This document shows positions 20,463 through 29,951 of a DNA stretch of 64,000 nt, one piece after another; the stretch's first letter is position 1; each line of letters opens with the position of its first letter. Source of the DNA: Tridacna crocea (taxonomy: Eukaryota; Mollusca; Bivalvia; Cardiida; Cardiidae); assembly GCA_943736015.1 (NCBI GenBank), contig OX031065.1:27914427-27978426 (forward strand), written 5' to 3'. Below the pieces are notes generated by a model. That model was not told the DNA's origin. It ran no database searches and saw only the letters and a program-made list of their open reading frames with translations. Made by a program: the position numbers and the translations under genes.

Positions 20463-20577
20463 CTGCTGGAGTACTGCTCCAGATAAATTTGTGTCTATGG
20501 ACAGAAGGACAGACAGAGGGCTATCATGCAATTCCAGTATACCTACTTCCACTACGCTGTAGGGGGTATAATAATGG
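20463..20577 (+). mobile_element. HL-3 element, right part
   Basis: GGACAGAAGGACAGACAGAGG and the hairpin AGTATACC ... GTAGGGGGTATAA complete the element started at 19660. Confidence 0.6.
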
Positions 20578-20695
20578 TAACTCATATTTTCTCCTTTTTG
20601 CCCAAGTTTCAACCAGTGTCCTTTCAACAACAAAATGCATCACTTGCACATTTGTTGTCGGCAAACACTCTCAATTTGAACAGTTTGATAGCGAG
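20578..20695. repeat. P1 fragment
   Basis: CATATTTTCTCCTTTTTGCCC and a worn right arm. Confidence 0.4.
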
Positions 20696-20812
20696 TAAGT
20701 CCTTTACTAAACAATCTCAGAGGAAGAAGCCTACTGAAAACATTGTGGGAATTGCAAATGCTTTCAATCTGGACCAGTCTAAAATTTTATTGTTCGGTAA
20801 AGATCAAGTTAA
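20696..20812 (-). repeat. P1 MITE without palindrome
   Basis: Short copy: left CCTTTACTAAACAATC, right GTTCGGTAAAGATCAAGTTAA. The central hairpin is deleted. Confidence 0.65.
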
Positions 20813-21048
20813 ATATTCATTATCTCTGAAAATAACTTTGACAAAATGAAAAATATGAAATTTTCCTTGCAAAATTTTGATAATCAAAATTAATAAGGCA
20901 GTAAAACATTTATCCAAGTGGAAATATAATGGCTAAATGAGAAATTGGATCTAAAGAATCTGGTATTCTGTAAAATATGTTGCAAATATCCCCCAATAAG
21001 AAAAGCTTTGGTCTTGTTTCTTGATTGAGAAAATCCTTCCCATTTAAC

Positions 21049-21166
21049 TTTTACCAAACAATCCTTTAATTTCAAAACCCCATACCATAAATCTTATGAA
21101 TTTAAGATATTGTGAGCGAAGGAGAAAATGCTGGTGTCTGGCATTTTCTCCTTTGCCCTGTCAGTA
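21049..21166 (-). repeat. P1 MITE cut by a fold-back element
   Basis: CTTTTACCAAACAATCC and the palindrome AAAATGCTGGTGTCTGGC lead directly to the fold-back insertion. The right arm is not recognisable beyond 21510. Confidence 0.55.
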
Positions 21167-21506
21167 TCACGGCGGGGAATCACGTGACACAACAACAACA
21201 ACAATGACCGTTATTTGAAAGAATTCCCCGACTTCAACACCTGATAAAAAAGTTATTGACGAGCAAACAAATTTTTTACCCTGGATAATTTGTTTGCTCG
21301 TCAATAACTTTTTTATCAGGTGTTGTTTAAAAAATCTAACACATCAAGGAAATCCCCGGAGTCCGTCCGCCTTCTCTGCTTCAAACCTAATTCCAATCGG
21401 TCACGTATTAACAGAATTATTGAAGATTTTCTTACCTGAAGTTGGGGGATTTTTTCAAATAACAGTCATTGTTGTTGTTGTTGTGTCACGTGATTCCCCG
21501 CCGTGA
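21167..21506. mobile_element. Fold-back element with nested inverted repeats
   Basis: The 340-bp element has about 72-bp terminal inverted repeats beginning TCACGGCGGGGAATCACGTG, including the palindrome GTCACGTGAC and a CAACAACAACAAC run. A second, inner inverted repeat (CACCTGATAAAAAAGTTATT and complement) is nearly back to back at 21237-21275 and 21287-21325. GTA flanks both sides (21164-21166 and 21507-21509) as a 3-bp target duplication. About 107 bp of single-copy sequence sits only in the right half. No coding capacity. I cannot place it in a superfamily. Confidence 0.75.
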
Positions 21507-22074
21507 GTATGGCCTTACTGAATTTGTGGGCAAACACTTTTGGTTATGGATAAACCTGAAATTTTGTTTTCTGTAAAAGTTCATTTGGGGTTTCAGAGTT
21601 CATAAAAAATTTAATAAAATGGTTTTATAACTGGCTTTACTTTTAATTCTAAAATTCATTTTCCACAGAAAAATCACATGCAAGTGGTGTAAGGTTTATT
21701 GAAAAGATTAATAACAGAGGAACTCTTAAAAACAAATCAAGACTGATAATATCTGAATGGCAAAAAAATGTTTGGGAATCCCTTCATGTTAAATTACCAG
21801 TAATTTTTCCTTCAACTACTTACCTTTTTTGGCTTCATTTATTTTACTCTGGTGCATTACATTTTTTTCTTCTCTTTTCCAAGTCTTTTCAACAAATAAA
21901 AGCCATTGAGGACAAAAAAAAAATCACTAGCAGCTGACAGCATAGATCAAGATCAGAATTGTACTCAAAATGTACAGTGTGATCCTCGATCTCCAACACT
22001 TGCACCTTCAGTCTAAACTAACACGGTTTTTGGAGATCTACTTTTTAGAGATCTACCTGTGAGAATCCAGTGGC
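21507..22074. other. Unassigned, with an H3 hairpin at about 21945-22000
   Basis: CATAGATCAAGATCAGAATTG facing GTACAGTGTGATCC marks a worn H3. The remainder is unassigned AT-rich DNA. Confidence 0.4.
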
Positions 22075-22303
22075 TTAACCCTTTCCCAAAAAATCCCTGG
22101 TTTTTACAAGTCTGGAATATTAGTCTTTTGAAAACATTGTGGGAAAATGAGAAATGCTGGTAACCAGCATTTTCTCCTTTTCCCACAATGTTTTCTACCC
22201 TATCAGAGACAGAAATCATTTTTTCAGCAAGAGTTGACTTGTCGTCTGCAAATGCTTTCAATTTGGTCTAGTCCAAAAGTTTGTTGTTTGGGAAAGGGTG
22301 AAA
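22075..22303 (-). repeat. P1 MITE
   Basis: TTAACCCTTTCCCAAAAAAT to GTTTGGGAAAGGGTGAA, with a good palindrome. Confidence 0.8.
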
Positions 22304-22365
22304 CAGAAAATATTATGTGGGTAAAAACATCTGGAAAGCATGGATAGGTGTACTGCCAACCTGAA

Positions 22366-22604
22366 TTAACTCTTTACCACACAATCTGGACTTTTGATGA
22401 CCCTGTGAAAGAAAGCCTGAATTGAAAACATTGTGGAAAAAGGAGAAAATACTGGTAACCAGCATTTTCTCCTTTTCCCACAATATTTTCTATCCTGCTG
22501 GAAACAAATTTCAAATTTTGAGTAGATCTATTTTTTTTTTTGTTTTCTGCAAGTACATTCAAGTCGGACCAGTCCAAGATTTTGTCATTTGGTAAAGAGT
22601 AAAA
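22366..22604 (-). repeat. P1 MITE
   Basis: TTAACTCTTTACCACACAAT to GTCATTTGGTAAAGAGTAAA. A T-run lies in the right arm. Confidence 0.8.
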
Positions 22605-22836
22605 CTAAAGTAATGTTGAAAATGGCATTAACCATCAAACATTACAGATGCAAGGATTGCAAACCACAGTTGCATCCACAGTATATCTAAACAAATATCA
22701 ACCTGTGGAGATCAAATATCTCACAAAGTATCAGTCGCTAGATCCAAGATCAAACTACAGTCATTTAATTCAGTCTGATCTTTATCTGCATGTCTGCAAA
22801 AGCAAGTGTGTTTGATGTTAGCATAATGGCAGACTT
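22605..22836. repeat. H3 hairpin (about 22735-22800) in unassigned sequence
   Basis: ATCCAAGATCAAACTACAG facing CAGTCTGATCTTTATCTG. Confidence 0.5.
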
Positions 22837-23068
22837 AACCCTTTACCCCATAAGACACTTCTATGGTATCTCTAATTGACCCTAAATAACAGCATGGATG
22901 AAGCTGCAACTTTCTTATGTTTCTTATGACACCTTTTGATAGCATAGAAAACATTGTGGCAAAAGGTGAAATTGCTCGTCACGAGCAATTTCACCTTTTG
23001 CCACAATGTTTTCCAAAGCTTCCTACATGCAATGCATAGAAATGGGTATCTGTGGAGTAAAGGGTTAA
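22837..23068 (-). repeat. P2 MITE, complete
   Basis: TTAACCCTTTACCCCATAAG to GGAGTAAAGGGTTAA. The palindrome GGTGAAATTGCTCGTCACG and its complement are perfect over about 60 bp. Its right TTAA (23065-23068) also starts a P1 copy. Confidence 0.85.
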
Positions 23069-23163
23069 TCCTTCACCAAGAAGCCCCGATTTTAAACATT
23101 TTGGAAAAAGGAAAAAATGCTGGTGAGCAGCATTATCTCCGTTTCCCATGATATTTTCTGCCA
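23065..23163 (-). repeat. P1 MITE left half
   Basis: TTAATCCTTCACCAAGAAG through the palindrome, then lost. Confidence 0.65.
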
Positions 23164-23248
23164 TATCAGACGAGTCCTTATTTAAGCCAAGTTAGTGCCA
23201 GTACAAAACAGATCAGTCGAAAATTTTATAATCTAGTAAGGAGTCAAC

Positions 23249-23464
23249 TCGATCATTACCAAACAACAAAACTTCAGGTTTGTCCAAATCTAAAGCATTT
23301 GCAGGCAACATGATAAAAGTGACTGAAAATTGGAAATTTGTTTTGTGAAGGGTAGAAAACGTTGTGGGAAGAGGAGAAAATGCATTTTCTCCTTTTCCCA
23401 CAATGTTTTCCAAAGGCTCCTTTCTCAGGGTCGTCAAAAGTAAGGATTGTGGGTAATGGGTTAA
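23249..23464 (+). repeat. P1 MITE
   Basis: CGATCATTACCAAACAAC to GTGGGTAATGGGTTAA. The palindrome centre is deleted (GAAAATGCATTTTC). Confidence 0.75.
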
Positions 23465-23734
23465 GGTAAATTAACCCTTAGCCAGACAAAACTCTGAACT
23501 TGTCCAAATTGTATGACAAAGGATTAAACTTTTCCTACGGTAAGCTATATTTCAAATAGAGTGCTTCTACTTGAAGTTACGGTAATCTTCTTTTATTTGA
23601 AGTATTACATAAGTAACAGTACTGATAAAAACTTAAAGTACCTTATAGTGGCACCTTTGATTTCAAGAGTACAGACAAATGAATCCTTCCCTCCACATCC
23701 GTTTCAGCACTTAGGCCACTCTATGGGCTTTTGC

Positions 23735-23802
23735 GGACAGTGTAGATCAAGATCAGACTGCACAGAAAGTGCAGTCTGATCTGCAATCTACACTGTCCCA
23801 TA
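23735..23802. repeat. H3 hairpin, cleanest copy
   Basis: GTGTAGATCAAGATCAGACTG facing AGTCTGATCTGCAATCTACA within GACAGTG ... CACTGTC. It can fold into a hairpin of about 28 bp. Confidence 0.75.
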
Positions 23803-23904
23803 CACTGCGATTTCTTGGACCAGTGAAATTCCTAAATTGTAAACTAAGGGGTTCCACCATTGGCTTGGAACTTTCAGTTTAACTTATTTAGAAGCTTAGG
23901 GGTT

Positions 23905-24108
23905 ACCTTTTACCACTTGACAAATTTAAATTTGTCCTTATTAAAAGCATTTGTGCAGACAACAAATTACATGTGGTTCAAAGGATGCTATTTATCCCTG
24001 CAAGGGTTGTAAATGTTGTGAAAAAAGATTTTGCATTTTCTCCTCCCACAATATTATCTAAAACCTTTTTCTCAAAATAAAAAAATATTACAGTTGCCCA
24101 GTAAAAGG
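23905..24108 (+). repeat. P1 MITE, badly eroded
   Basis: Left-arm words (CTTTTACCACTTGAC, AAAGCATTTGTGCAGAC) and a broken palindrome. Confidence 0.5.
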
Positions 24109-24328
24109 CTAACTCTTTACCACATAATCTCTGACCTTTAACGACCCTGAGAGAGAAGCCTTTTGAAAACAATGTTGGAAAAGGAGAAAATGCTGTAACC
24201 AGCATTTTCTCCTTTTCCCACAATGTTTGCTACCCTTCCCATACCAAATTTCAATTCTTTAGCCACATTCATTTTGTAAATGCTTTAATTTGAATAGTCT
24301 ATAATTTTGTCATTTGGTAAAGAGTTAA
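24109..24328 (-). repeat. P1 MITE, first of an abutting pair
   Basis: CTAACTCTTTACCACATAAT to GTCATTTGGTAAAGAGTTAA. The TTAA at 24325-24328 is shared. Confidence 0.8.
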
Positions 24329-24549
24329 CTCTTTCCCAAACAAGCCCTGGTTTTTACGTGTCTGCAGTAAAAGTCTTTTGAAAACAATGTTAAGGAGAAA
24401 ATGCTAGTAACGAGCAATTTCTCCTTTTCCCACAGTGTTTTCTACCCTTTTCGAGAACTTTCTACCATTTTCTCCAAATCTAAAATTGTTGTCTGCAAAC
24501 TCTTTCAGTTTGGAAGAGTCTAAAATTTGTTGTTTGGTGACGGGTTATT
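24325..24549 (-). repeat. P1 MITE, second of an abutting pair
   Basis: TTAACTCTTTCCCAAACAAG to GTTTGGTGACGGGTTA. Same orientation as its neighbour. Confidence 0.8.
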
Positions 24550-24552
24550 TGC

Positions 24553-24842
24553 GTTTATTTATCACCGCTACCGGTTGCCCATCTGAGCTTCGCCCTCCAG
24601 AAGACGGTTAGTTGTTACGGGGAATAGTGCAAGGATACAGGTCGAAACTACCTAGAGCTTTGCCTGGTTCTTTAACGTGCTCGGCGTATGTCATCACATG
24701 GGACCTCGGTTTAATGTCTCATCCGAAAGACTATTAGAAATTTTAGTTGGCCAGCCGGGGATTCGAATCCACAACCTGTAGTGACCGGAAACATTATGAT
24801 CACAAGTCCGATGCTCTACCTACTGAGCTATATCGGCTGGTA
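24553..24842 (-). repeat. tRNA-derived SINE with conserved central domain
   Basis: Read on the minus strand, the element opens with a tRNA-like head: GATATAGCTCAGTAGGTAGA (A box) and GTGGATTCGAATCCCCGGC (B box, perfect TTCGAATCC). The body contains a domain (GAGGTCCCATGTGATGACAT and GCCGAGCACGTTAAAG, about 24669-24732) of the kind shared among many invertebrate SINE families. The tail is AT-rich (GATAAATAAACGC). It sits immediately beside a P1 copy. A free-standing tRNA gene is excluded because the anticodon arm is interrupted and the head runs on into the SINE body. Confidence 0.75.
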
Positions 24843-24917
24843 ATTAAAGGGTCAAGTTGTAGCATTCCAAGGGCAAACCACTTTGCTTCAGCAGACAGCG
24901 TACATCAAGGTCAGATT

Positions 24918-25100
24918 TAACCCTTTACTCCATAGATACTCATTTCTACGCACTGCTTGTAGGAGCCAAAATTGGAAAACATTGTGGCAAAAGGTGAAAT
25001 TGCTCGTCACGAGCAATTTCACCCTTTGTCACAATGTTTTCTATTCTATCAAAAGCTGTCATAAACACATAAGAAACGGCAAAAGTTGTAGAAGTAGAAT
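24918..25100 (+). repeat. P2 MITE, right end lost
   Basis: TTAACCCTTTACTCCATAG through the perfect palindrome to ACATAAGAAACGGC, then unrelated sequence. Confidence 0.8.
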
Positions 25101-25247
25101 CAAACTGAATCAAGTATACAGTCTGATCATTTTGGTTTCATAGACAAAAGAGACATGGAACTGAATCTAATTTTGTGTTCTAGGGTAAAATGTAAATCCT
25201 TTGAGTCATAAAGCACCTTTCACTAGATATTGTGGCTGGCTTCCCCG

Positions 25248-25305
25248 TCAGAGTAGATTAAGATCAGACTGCATAAATGTGTAGTCTGATCTTTTATCCA
25301 CAGTT
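25248..25305. repeat. H3 hairpin
   Basis: AGTAGATTAAGATCAGACTGC facing GTAGTCTGATCTTTTATCC. Confidence 0.65.
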
Positions 25306-25402
25306 CATTTTGGTAAGTCATGCTGGACAAGGGCAAACTTTAAAATTACATTTACTTATGTCTTTTTCTACAGGCAGAAAAATTTAATGTCCTTTAATTG
25401 GT

Positions 25403-25631
25403 TTAACGCTTTACCACACAGAAAAATTTAGACCTATCCAAACTGAAAGCAATTATGCTGATGATAATTTCATAGTGGCTCAAAAGATTCAATTTTTCTT
25501 TGATAGAGAAGAAAGCATTGTGGGAAAAGGAGAAAATGCTGGTTACCAGCATTTTCTCCTTCTCCCACAATGCTTTCAAAAGGCTTCTTTCAGAGGCTCG
25601 TTTAAATTGTGCTTGTGTGGTAATGGGTTAA
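25403..25631 (+). repeat. P1 MITE
   Basis: TTAACGCTTTACCACACAG to GTGTGGTAATGGGTTAA, with a good palindrome. Confidence 0.8.
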
Positions 25632-25943
25632 TACACATTCCGCATTCTATCTGCTGTCTTCATCTTTAAAATACTGTCTGTAGGTTAACAGCATATTTTT
25701 ATATCGAAGAACATTATTTCTGATGATGTGATAACATGGAAATTTGTTTCAGAAAATTATAAGGCCTCCAGCAATTCTTTATTAGCCAATTGCTCTGTGA
25801 AAAGAGCACTTCTTATGCAACTGCAAAAAGTATCGACCCATGTCAGCCTGGACGGGCTAACATGGGTTGATATTTTTTGCCATTGAGCAGTTTTCTGTGT
25901 GTCGAAGAGCTATTCTACCTTCAGATCTAGGAATTTGTTTGAC
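25632..25943. other. Unassigned, with one local inverted repeat
   Basis: Around 25790-25910 two arms (AATTGCTCTGTGAAAAGAG; GACCCATGTCAGCCTGGAC and CTAACATGGGTTG) show partial mirror complementarity. Confidence 0.35.
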
Positions 25944-26172
25944 TTAACCCTTTACCAAACTATCCCTGGTTTTTACGACCCTGAGATAGAAGCTTTTTGA
26001 AAACATAGTGGGAAAAGGAGAAAATGCTGGTAACCAGCATTTTCTCCTTTTCCCACTATGTTTTCTATCCTGCTGGAAACAAATTACAATTTTTGAGTTA
26101 TGTTTATTTTGTTGCTTGCAAGTGCTTTCAATTTGGATCAGTCTAAAATTTTGTCGTGTGGTAAAGAGTTAA
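25944..26172 (-). repeat. P1 MITE, well preserved
   Basis: TTAACCCTTTACCAAACTAT to GTCGTGTGGTAAAGAGTTAA with a 66-bp perfect palindrome. Confidence 0.85.
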
Positions 26173-26247
26173 TGGGATCCTTTTGGTCTATGATTATGAC
26201 TGTTGAGAAAATGAGAAATGCTTACTGTTATGGATAGCGGAGATGCA

Positions 26248-26389
26248 TTAACCCATTTCCACACTGAACCGCACCGTTTAACGACCCTGAGAAAAAAGCC
26301 TACCAGCATTTTCTCCTTTTCCCAGAATGTTTTAAAAAGGCTCCTATCTCTGGGTTGTAAAAACCAGGGATTGTTTGGTAAAGGGTTAA
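26248..26389. repeat. P1 MITE with two identical-type arms
   Basis: Both halves are the right-arm type. The left reads TTAACCCATTTCCACACTG then AACGACCCTGAGAAAAAAGC, and the right reads CTCTGGGTTGTAAAAACC then TTGGTAAAGGGTTAA. The GACTGGTCC arm is absent. See findings. Confidence 0.7.
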
Positions 26390-26429
26390 TAAGCTGTCTG
26401 TAAATTCTTTGAACATGGATGTATCCAAC

Positions 26430-26680
26430 ACTTTGTTGTCTTGTAAAGTGTTACAGAGTCATAAGGGTTATATAATAGCAAAATGTTGGACTCATCCTAA
26501 CTGAAAACAGTTGCATGTAAATTATTAAATGTGACTGAAATGTTGATATTTGTCTTTGAAAGGGTAAAAAGCATTGTTGACAAAGCATTAAATATTGGTA
26601 ACCAGCATTATCACCTTTTCCAACAATGTTTCCAATAGACTTTTTCTCCAGGGTTGTGCAGTGGTGTGTTGTGCAGGAGT
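26430..26680 (+). repeat. P1 MITE, eroded
   Basis: AGGGTAAAAAGCATTGTTGAC and a broken palindrome. Confidence 0.5.
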
Positions 26681-26742
26681 AAACAGACAACTCAAGAAGG
26701 ATTAAAATTAAGCCAGGCTAATTCATCAATGAGAGAAGGATC

Positions 26743-26943
26743 TTAAACTCTTTACTACACAATGACGACTATTAATGATCCTGAGGAAGAAGCCTTTTGA
26801 AAACATTGAGGGAAAAGGAGACAATGCTGGAAAGCAGCATTTTCTCCTTTTCCGACAAAGTTTTCTACCCTATCAAAGAAAAATTGTGTCATTTGAGCCA
26901 CTACAAAATTTTTGTCTACAAATGCTTTCAAATTTGATTGGCC
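26743..26943 (-). repeat. P1 MITE, right end lost
   Basis: AAACTCTTTACTACACAATG through a good palindrome. It is cut where the next copy starts. Confidence 0.75.
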
Positions 26944-27148
26944 TGAACTCTTTACCACACAATCCTGACTTTTAACGACCCTGAGGAAGAAGCCTTTTGA
27001 AAACATTGTGGGAATAGGAGAAAATGCTGGTAACCAGCATTTTCTCCTTTTCCCACAATGCTTTCTACTCTTCCAAAAACAAATTTTGTCATCTGCAAAT
27101 GCTTTCAACTTGGACAAGTATACAATTTTCTTGTGTAATAAGGTTAAC
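26944..27148 (-). repeat. P1 MITE
   Basis: GAACTCTTTACCACACAATC to CTTGTGTAATAAGGTTAA. Confidence 0.75.
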
Positions 27149-27330
27149 CTATATCTTGCTAAATAAGATGAAACTTCAAGTCCATAGTAAAAATCCAAGG
27201 AATGCTATTTCAGAGTTACTCTTTTGGAGAAAAAAAAATATGCCCTTTATTGGACAGTGTAGATATAAGATCAGACTGCACATTCTGCACAGTCTGATCT
27301 TGATCTACACTGTATACAGAAGCACCGTAA
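27149..27330 (+). repeat. H3 hairpin repeat, long form
   Basis: TATATCTTGCTAAATAAG and CAAGTCCATAGTAAAAATCC precede the hairpin AGATCAGACTGCACATTC facing GCACAGTCTGATCTTGATC. Confidence 0.7.
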
Positions 27331-27976
27331 GAGCCTCTAAGTAGCCCAAGATTTAAGTATGTTCTTTTAAAACACTTCATCAAACCACAAATTTCTGGCT
27401 AGTTTAGTATGTGATCGAGGCACTTAAAGGCACAAAATCAAATTATGTGTTTCAATTGATTTATGATAATCTTAAAAAGGGATGAGAACAGTGGGAAAAG
27501 TAGACAATTTTGGTAACCATTTCCTCCTCCTTTTATTACATTGTTTTCAAGTTTTCTTCCGATGGGTTGTCAAAAGATGGCATTGTTTGTGAAAGGGTTT
27601 ACCCTCTTTCACCTACATAATGAAATTGATGTGTAGGGACTAGAGAAAATATTGCAGTTCCCAAGCAGATCTTGTATGATGGAAAGTAATAGAGGGTAGA
27701 GACAGGAGTTTTCTGCATTCTGATCCTGATCTAAGCTGCCAGCAGAAAAGGGAGAAAAAAGAAGTCCTAAAGCTGTTATTGCCATGAGAAAGGTTAAGAT
27801 TGACATAAATGTGAAAATAAGACGGGCAAAACAAAGCTGATCCATCTTAAACAGTAAGATGAATTAACACAAGAGAATGCAAAAAGTACCTTATTGCTCA
27901 CTTAAAAGTGTTCGGTCTGTTACTATGAAAGTACATGAACTCTATTTTAAATACAGCTATAGGTATACTGAGGAAT
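27331..27976. other. P1 fragment and unassigned sequence
   Basis: P1 words lie at about 27490-27600 and an H3-like trace (TTCTGATCCTGATCTAAGC) at 27718. Open frames at 27609-27845 are not convincing. Confidence 0.4.
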
Positions 27977-28258
27977 TGATAAAAGCCCACTGGGACAAAA
28001 GCCCACAGGACAAAAGCCCACTGCTAATTTTGGCAGGGAGGACAAAAGCCCACTGCTAATAAAAAAGTGTTAGAAAATCATTTCTTTATCATTTTTGAAA
28101 GAAAACATTTTCTGCTTTTCACATAATGTTTTCTACTCTTCTAAACACAAATCTCATTATATATAAGAATTTTTTTACATCAAATACATAATTATAACTG
28201 AAAGTGAGCTTTTGTCCAATGGGCTTTTGTCCCGGTGGGTTTTTGTCCTACTCCCCAG
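27977..28258. mobile_element. Element with clustered inverted GACAAAAGCCCACTG repeats
   Basis: Four copies of (A/G)ACAAAAGCCCACNG occupy the left 90 bp, and three inverted copies (GGGCTTTTGTCC type) occupy 28206-28257. The interior holds part of a P1 palindrome. The arrangement suggests a DNA element with subterminal repeats. There is no coding sequence. Confidence 0.6.
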
Positions 28259-29269
28259 TTTACCCTAATAGTGCAAAATTAATCCAAAAAGCAGTTTTAG
28301 TCTAGAATTCAGAAAAAATAATAAGTTCAATGTTGCTTTTGTCCAGAATGTTTCAGGAAAGCAGACAGTGTAGGTCTTGTTCAGCATTACCAGCTTTCTG
28401 ATCTTGATCTGTACTGGCTGCAAAGAAACAGAAATGGACAAGGTGCTCTAGGGGGATGGAATCTTCCGTTGTATACCATGATAGAACAATGAGTTTCATA
28501 GTGTCCCAGTCACAGCAAGCACATGGCACATATATGCAAAGGTGCCCAGAATGGGATTGTAACAGTCATTACCCTTTTCCACACAATCCCTAGTTCTTTA
28601 AAGACCCAGATGACGAGCCTGTACAAAACATTGTTGGAAAAGAAGAAAATGCCAGAATTAATAACCAGTATTTTGTCCATTTTCCCAATCTTCACACATT
28701 CCTCAACTTTAATGAACCTGGGAGCCCTGGACTTCAAAACATTGTTGGAATGGAAATAATGCTGGAAACCATTATTTTCTTCTAATCTTTCAGAAACAAA
28801 TGCAATTGTTTCAGCCATGTTAATTTTGCATCTGCAAACGCTTACAATTTGCACAAGTCTGAAAATGTGTTGTTTGCTAAAAAGTCAACTTCCCCTCTGA
28901 AACTTCTTTGCAAATAGATAAGCCTGAATGTTTTATTCTTTTGCATGGATTTCATACAGTAAAACCGTTTCAGACATCTAACATCTAATACCTATGTTTC
29001 AGCCTCAGCTTATATACCTACATTAGAACCAAAACACATTGTCTGGACTCTCTCATCTGCATTGATAAAAGGGAAGTAATTATGTAAGCAACAACACAAC
29101 TAATTTCCAAGTGTTCAGGTGAGCAAAATACCATACATGGTGACTAAAATAAGAATGTGAGGAAGGTACTTAAAGGATGTAGATCTTACCATATAAAATA
29201 TAAGTTTTGTTTCATTTCAAAAGCTTTGTTCAAATATGTAATCTCAAGTCATTACAGTCATGTTGGACT
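28259..29269. other. H3 hairpin, eroded P1 and unassigned sequence
   Basis: An H3 trace is at about 28360-28415 (AGACAGTGTAGGTCTTG). A scrambled P1 copy lies at about 28570-28890 (CACACAATCCCTAGTTC ... GTTGTTTGCTAAAAAG). 28890-29269 shows nothing I can support. Confidence 0.4.
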
Positions 29270-29498
29270 TTAACCCATTACCAAAGAACAAAATTTTAGG
29301 CTTGTCCAAATCGAAAGCATTTGCAGACGACAAAATAAAAGTGAGTAAAAGTTTGAAATTTGTTTTGTGAAGGGTAGAAAACATTGTGGGAAAAGGATAA
29401 AATGCTGTTTACCAGCATATTCTCCTTTTCCCACAATGTTTTCTAAAGGCTTCTTTCTCAGGGTCGTGAAAATTAGGGATTGTGTGGTAATGGGTTAA
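29270..29498 (+). repeat. P1 MITE, well preserved
   Basis: TTAACCCATTACCAAAGAAC to GTGTGGTAATGGGTTAA. Confidence 0.85.
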
Positions 29499-29625
29499 GC
29501 AGTTGTTAGAATTAGTTTTAAACTTTAAGCAGCTCAAGCAGTCGTCATTTTAAAATTTGGTGATTAAAATTTGTTTACATTGTGTTTTATGGAGCTTTTG
29601 ATAGTATTTTAGTAATATTAATTAC

Positions 29626-29730
29626 CATCAGCTCAGCTGTTGGTATATGGACTATGGTGTCACAAGTAACTTCGTGAGTAATCTTTTTTTCTCCTTCATT
29701 CCTGGATGAATGAAATAATTGAGCCATGGT
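29626..29730 (-). CDS. Exon-like block of an unknown host gene
   Basis: On the minus strand an acceptor (CCCCCATTTGCCAG) leads into exactly 35 codons, TMAQLFHSSRNEGEKKITHE to DTIVHIPTAELM, followed by the donor GTAATT. The frame is the only long open one. Composition is protein-like, and both boundaries match splice consensus in phase 0. No family is recognised. A P2 copy begins 20 bp upstream of the acceptor. It may belong to the same minus-strand gene as the blocks at 51862 and 14092, but nothing in the sequence proves the linkage. Confidence 0.45.
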
Positions 29731-29749
29731 CTGGCAAATGGGGGCTAAA

Positions 29750-29951
29750 CCCTTTACTCCACAGATACTTGTTTCTACGCATTGCTTGTAGGAGCCTTTG
29801 GAAAACATTGTGGCAAAAGGTGAAATTGCTCGTCACAATGTTTTCTAATCTATCAAAAGGTATCCTATCCACATAAGAAATTGCTTCATCCTTGCTGTTA
29901 TTTAGGGTCAATTAGAGATACCATAGAAATGCCTTAAGGGGTAAAGGGTTA
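29750..29951 (+). repeat. P2 MITE with half its palindrome deleted
   Basis: AAACCCTTTACTCCACAG to AAGGGGTAAAGGGTTAA. Only one hairpin arm (GTGAAATTGCTCGTCAC) remains. Confidence 0.8.

Noticed and set aside
24765-24842. A tRNA gene on the minus strand
   Set aside because: A and B boxes are good, but the anticodon arm is distorted with extra bases and the sequence continues into a SINE body and tail.
26755-27198. 147-codon minus-strand frame
   Set aside because: It runs through two abutting P1 copies and translates their arms (FSHNVF, GKGENAG), as dozens of other short frames in the window do.
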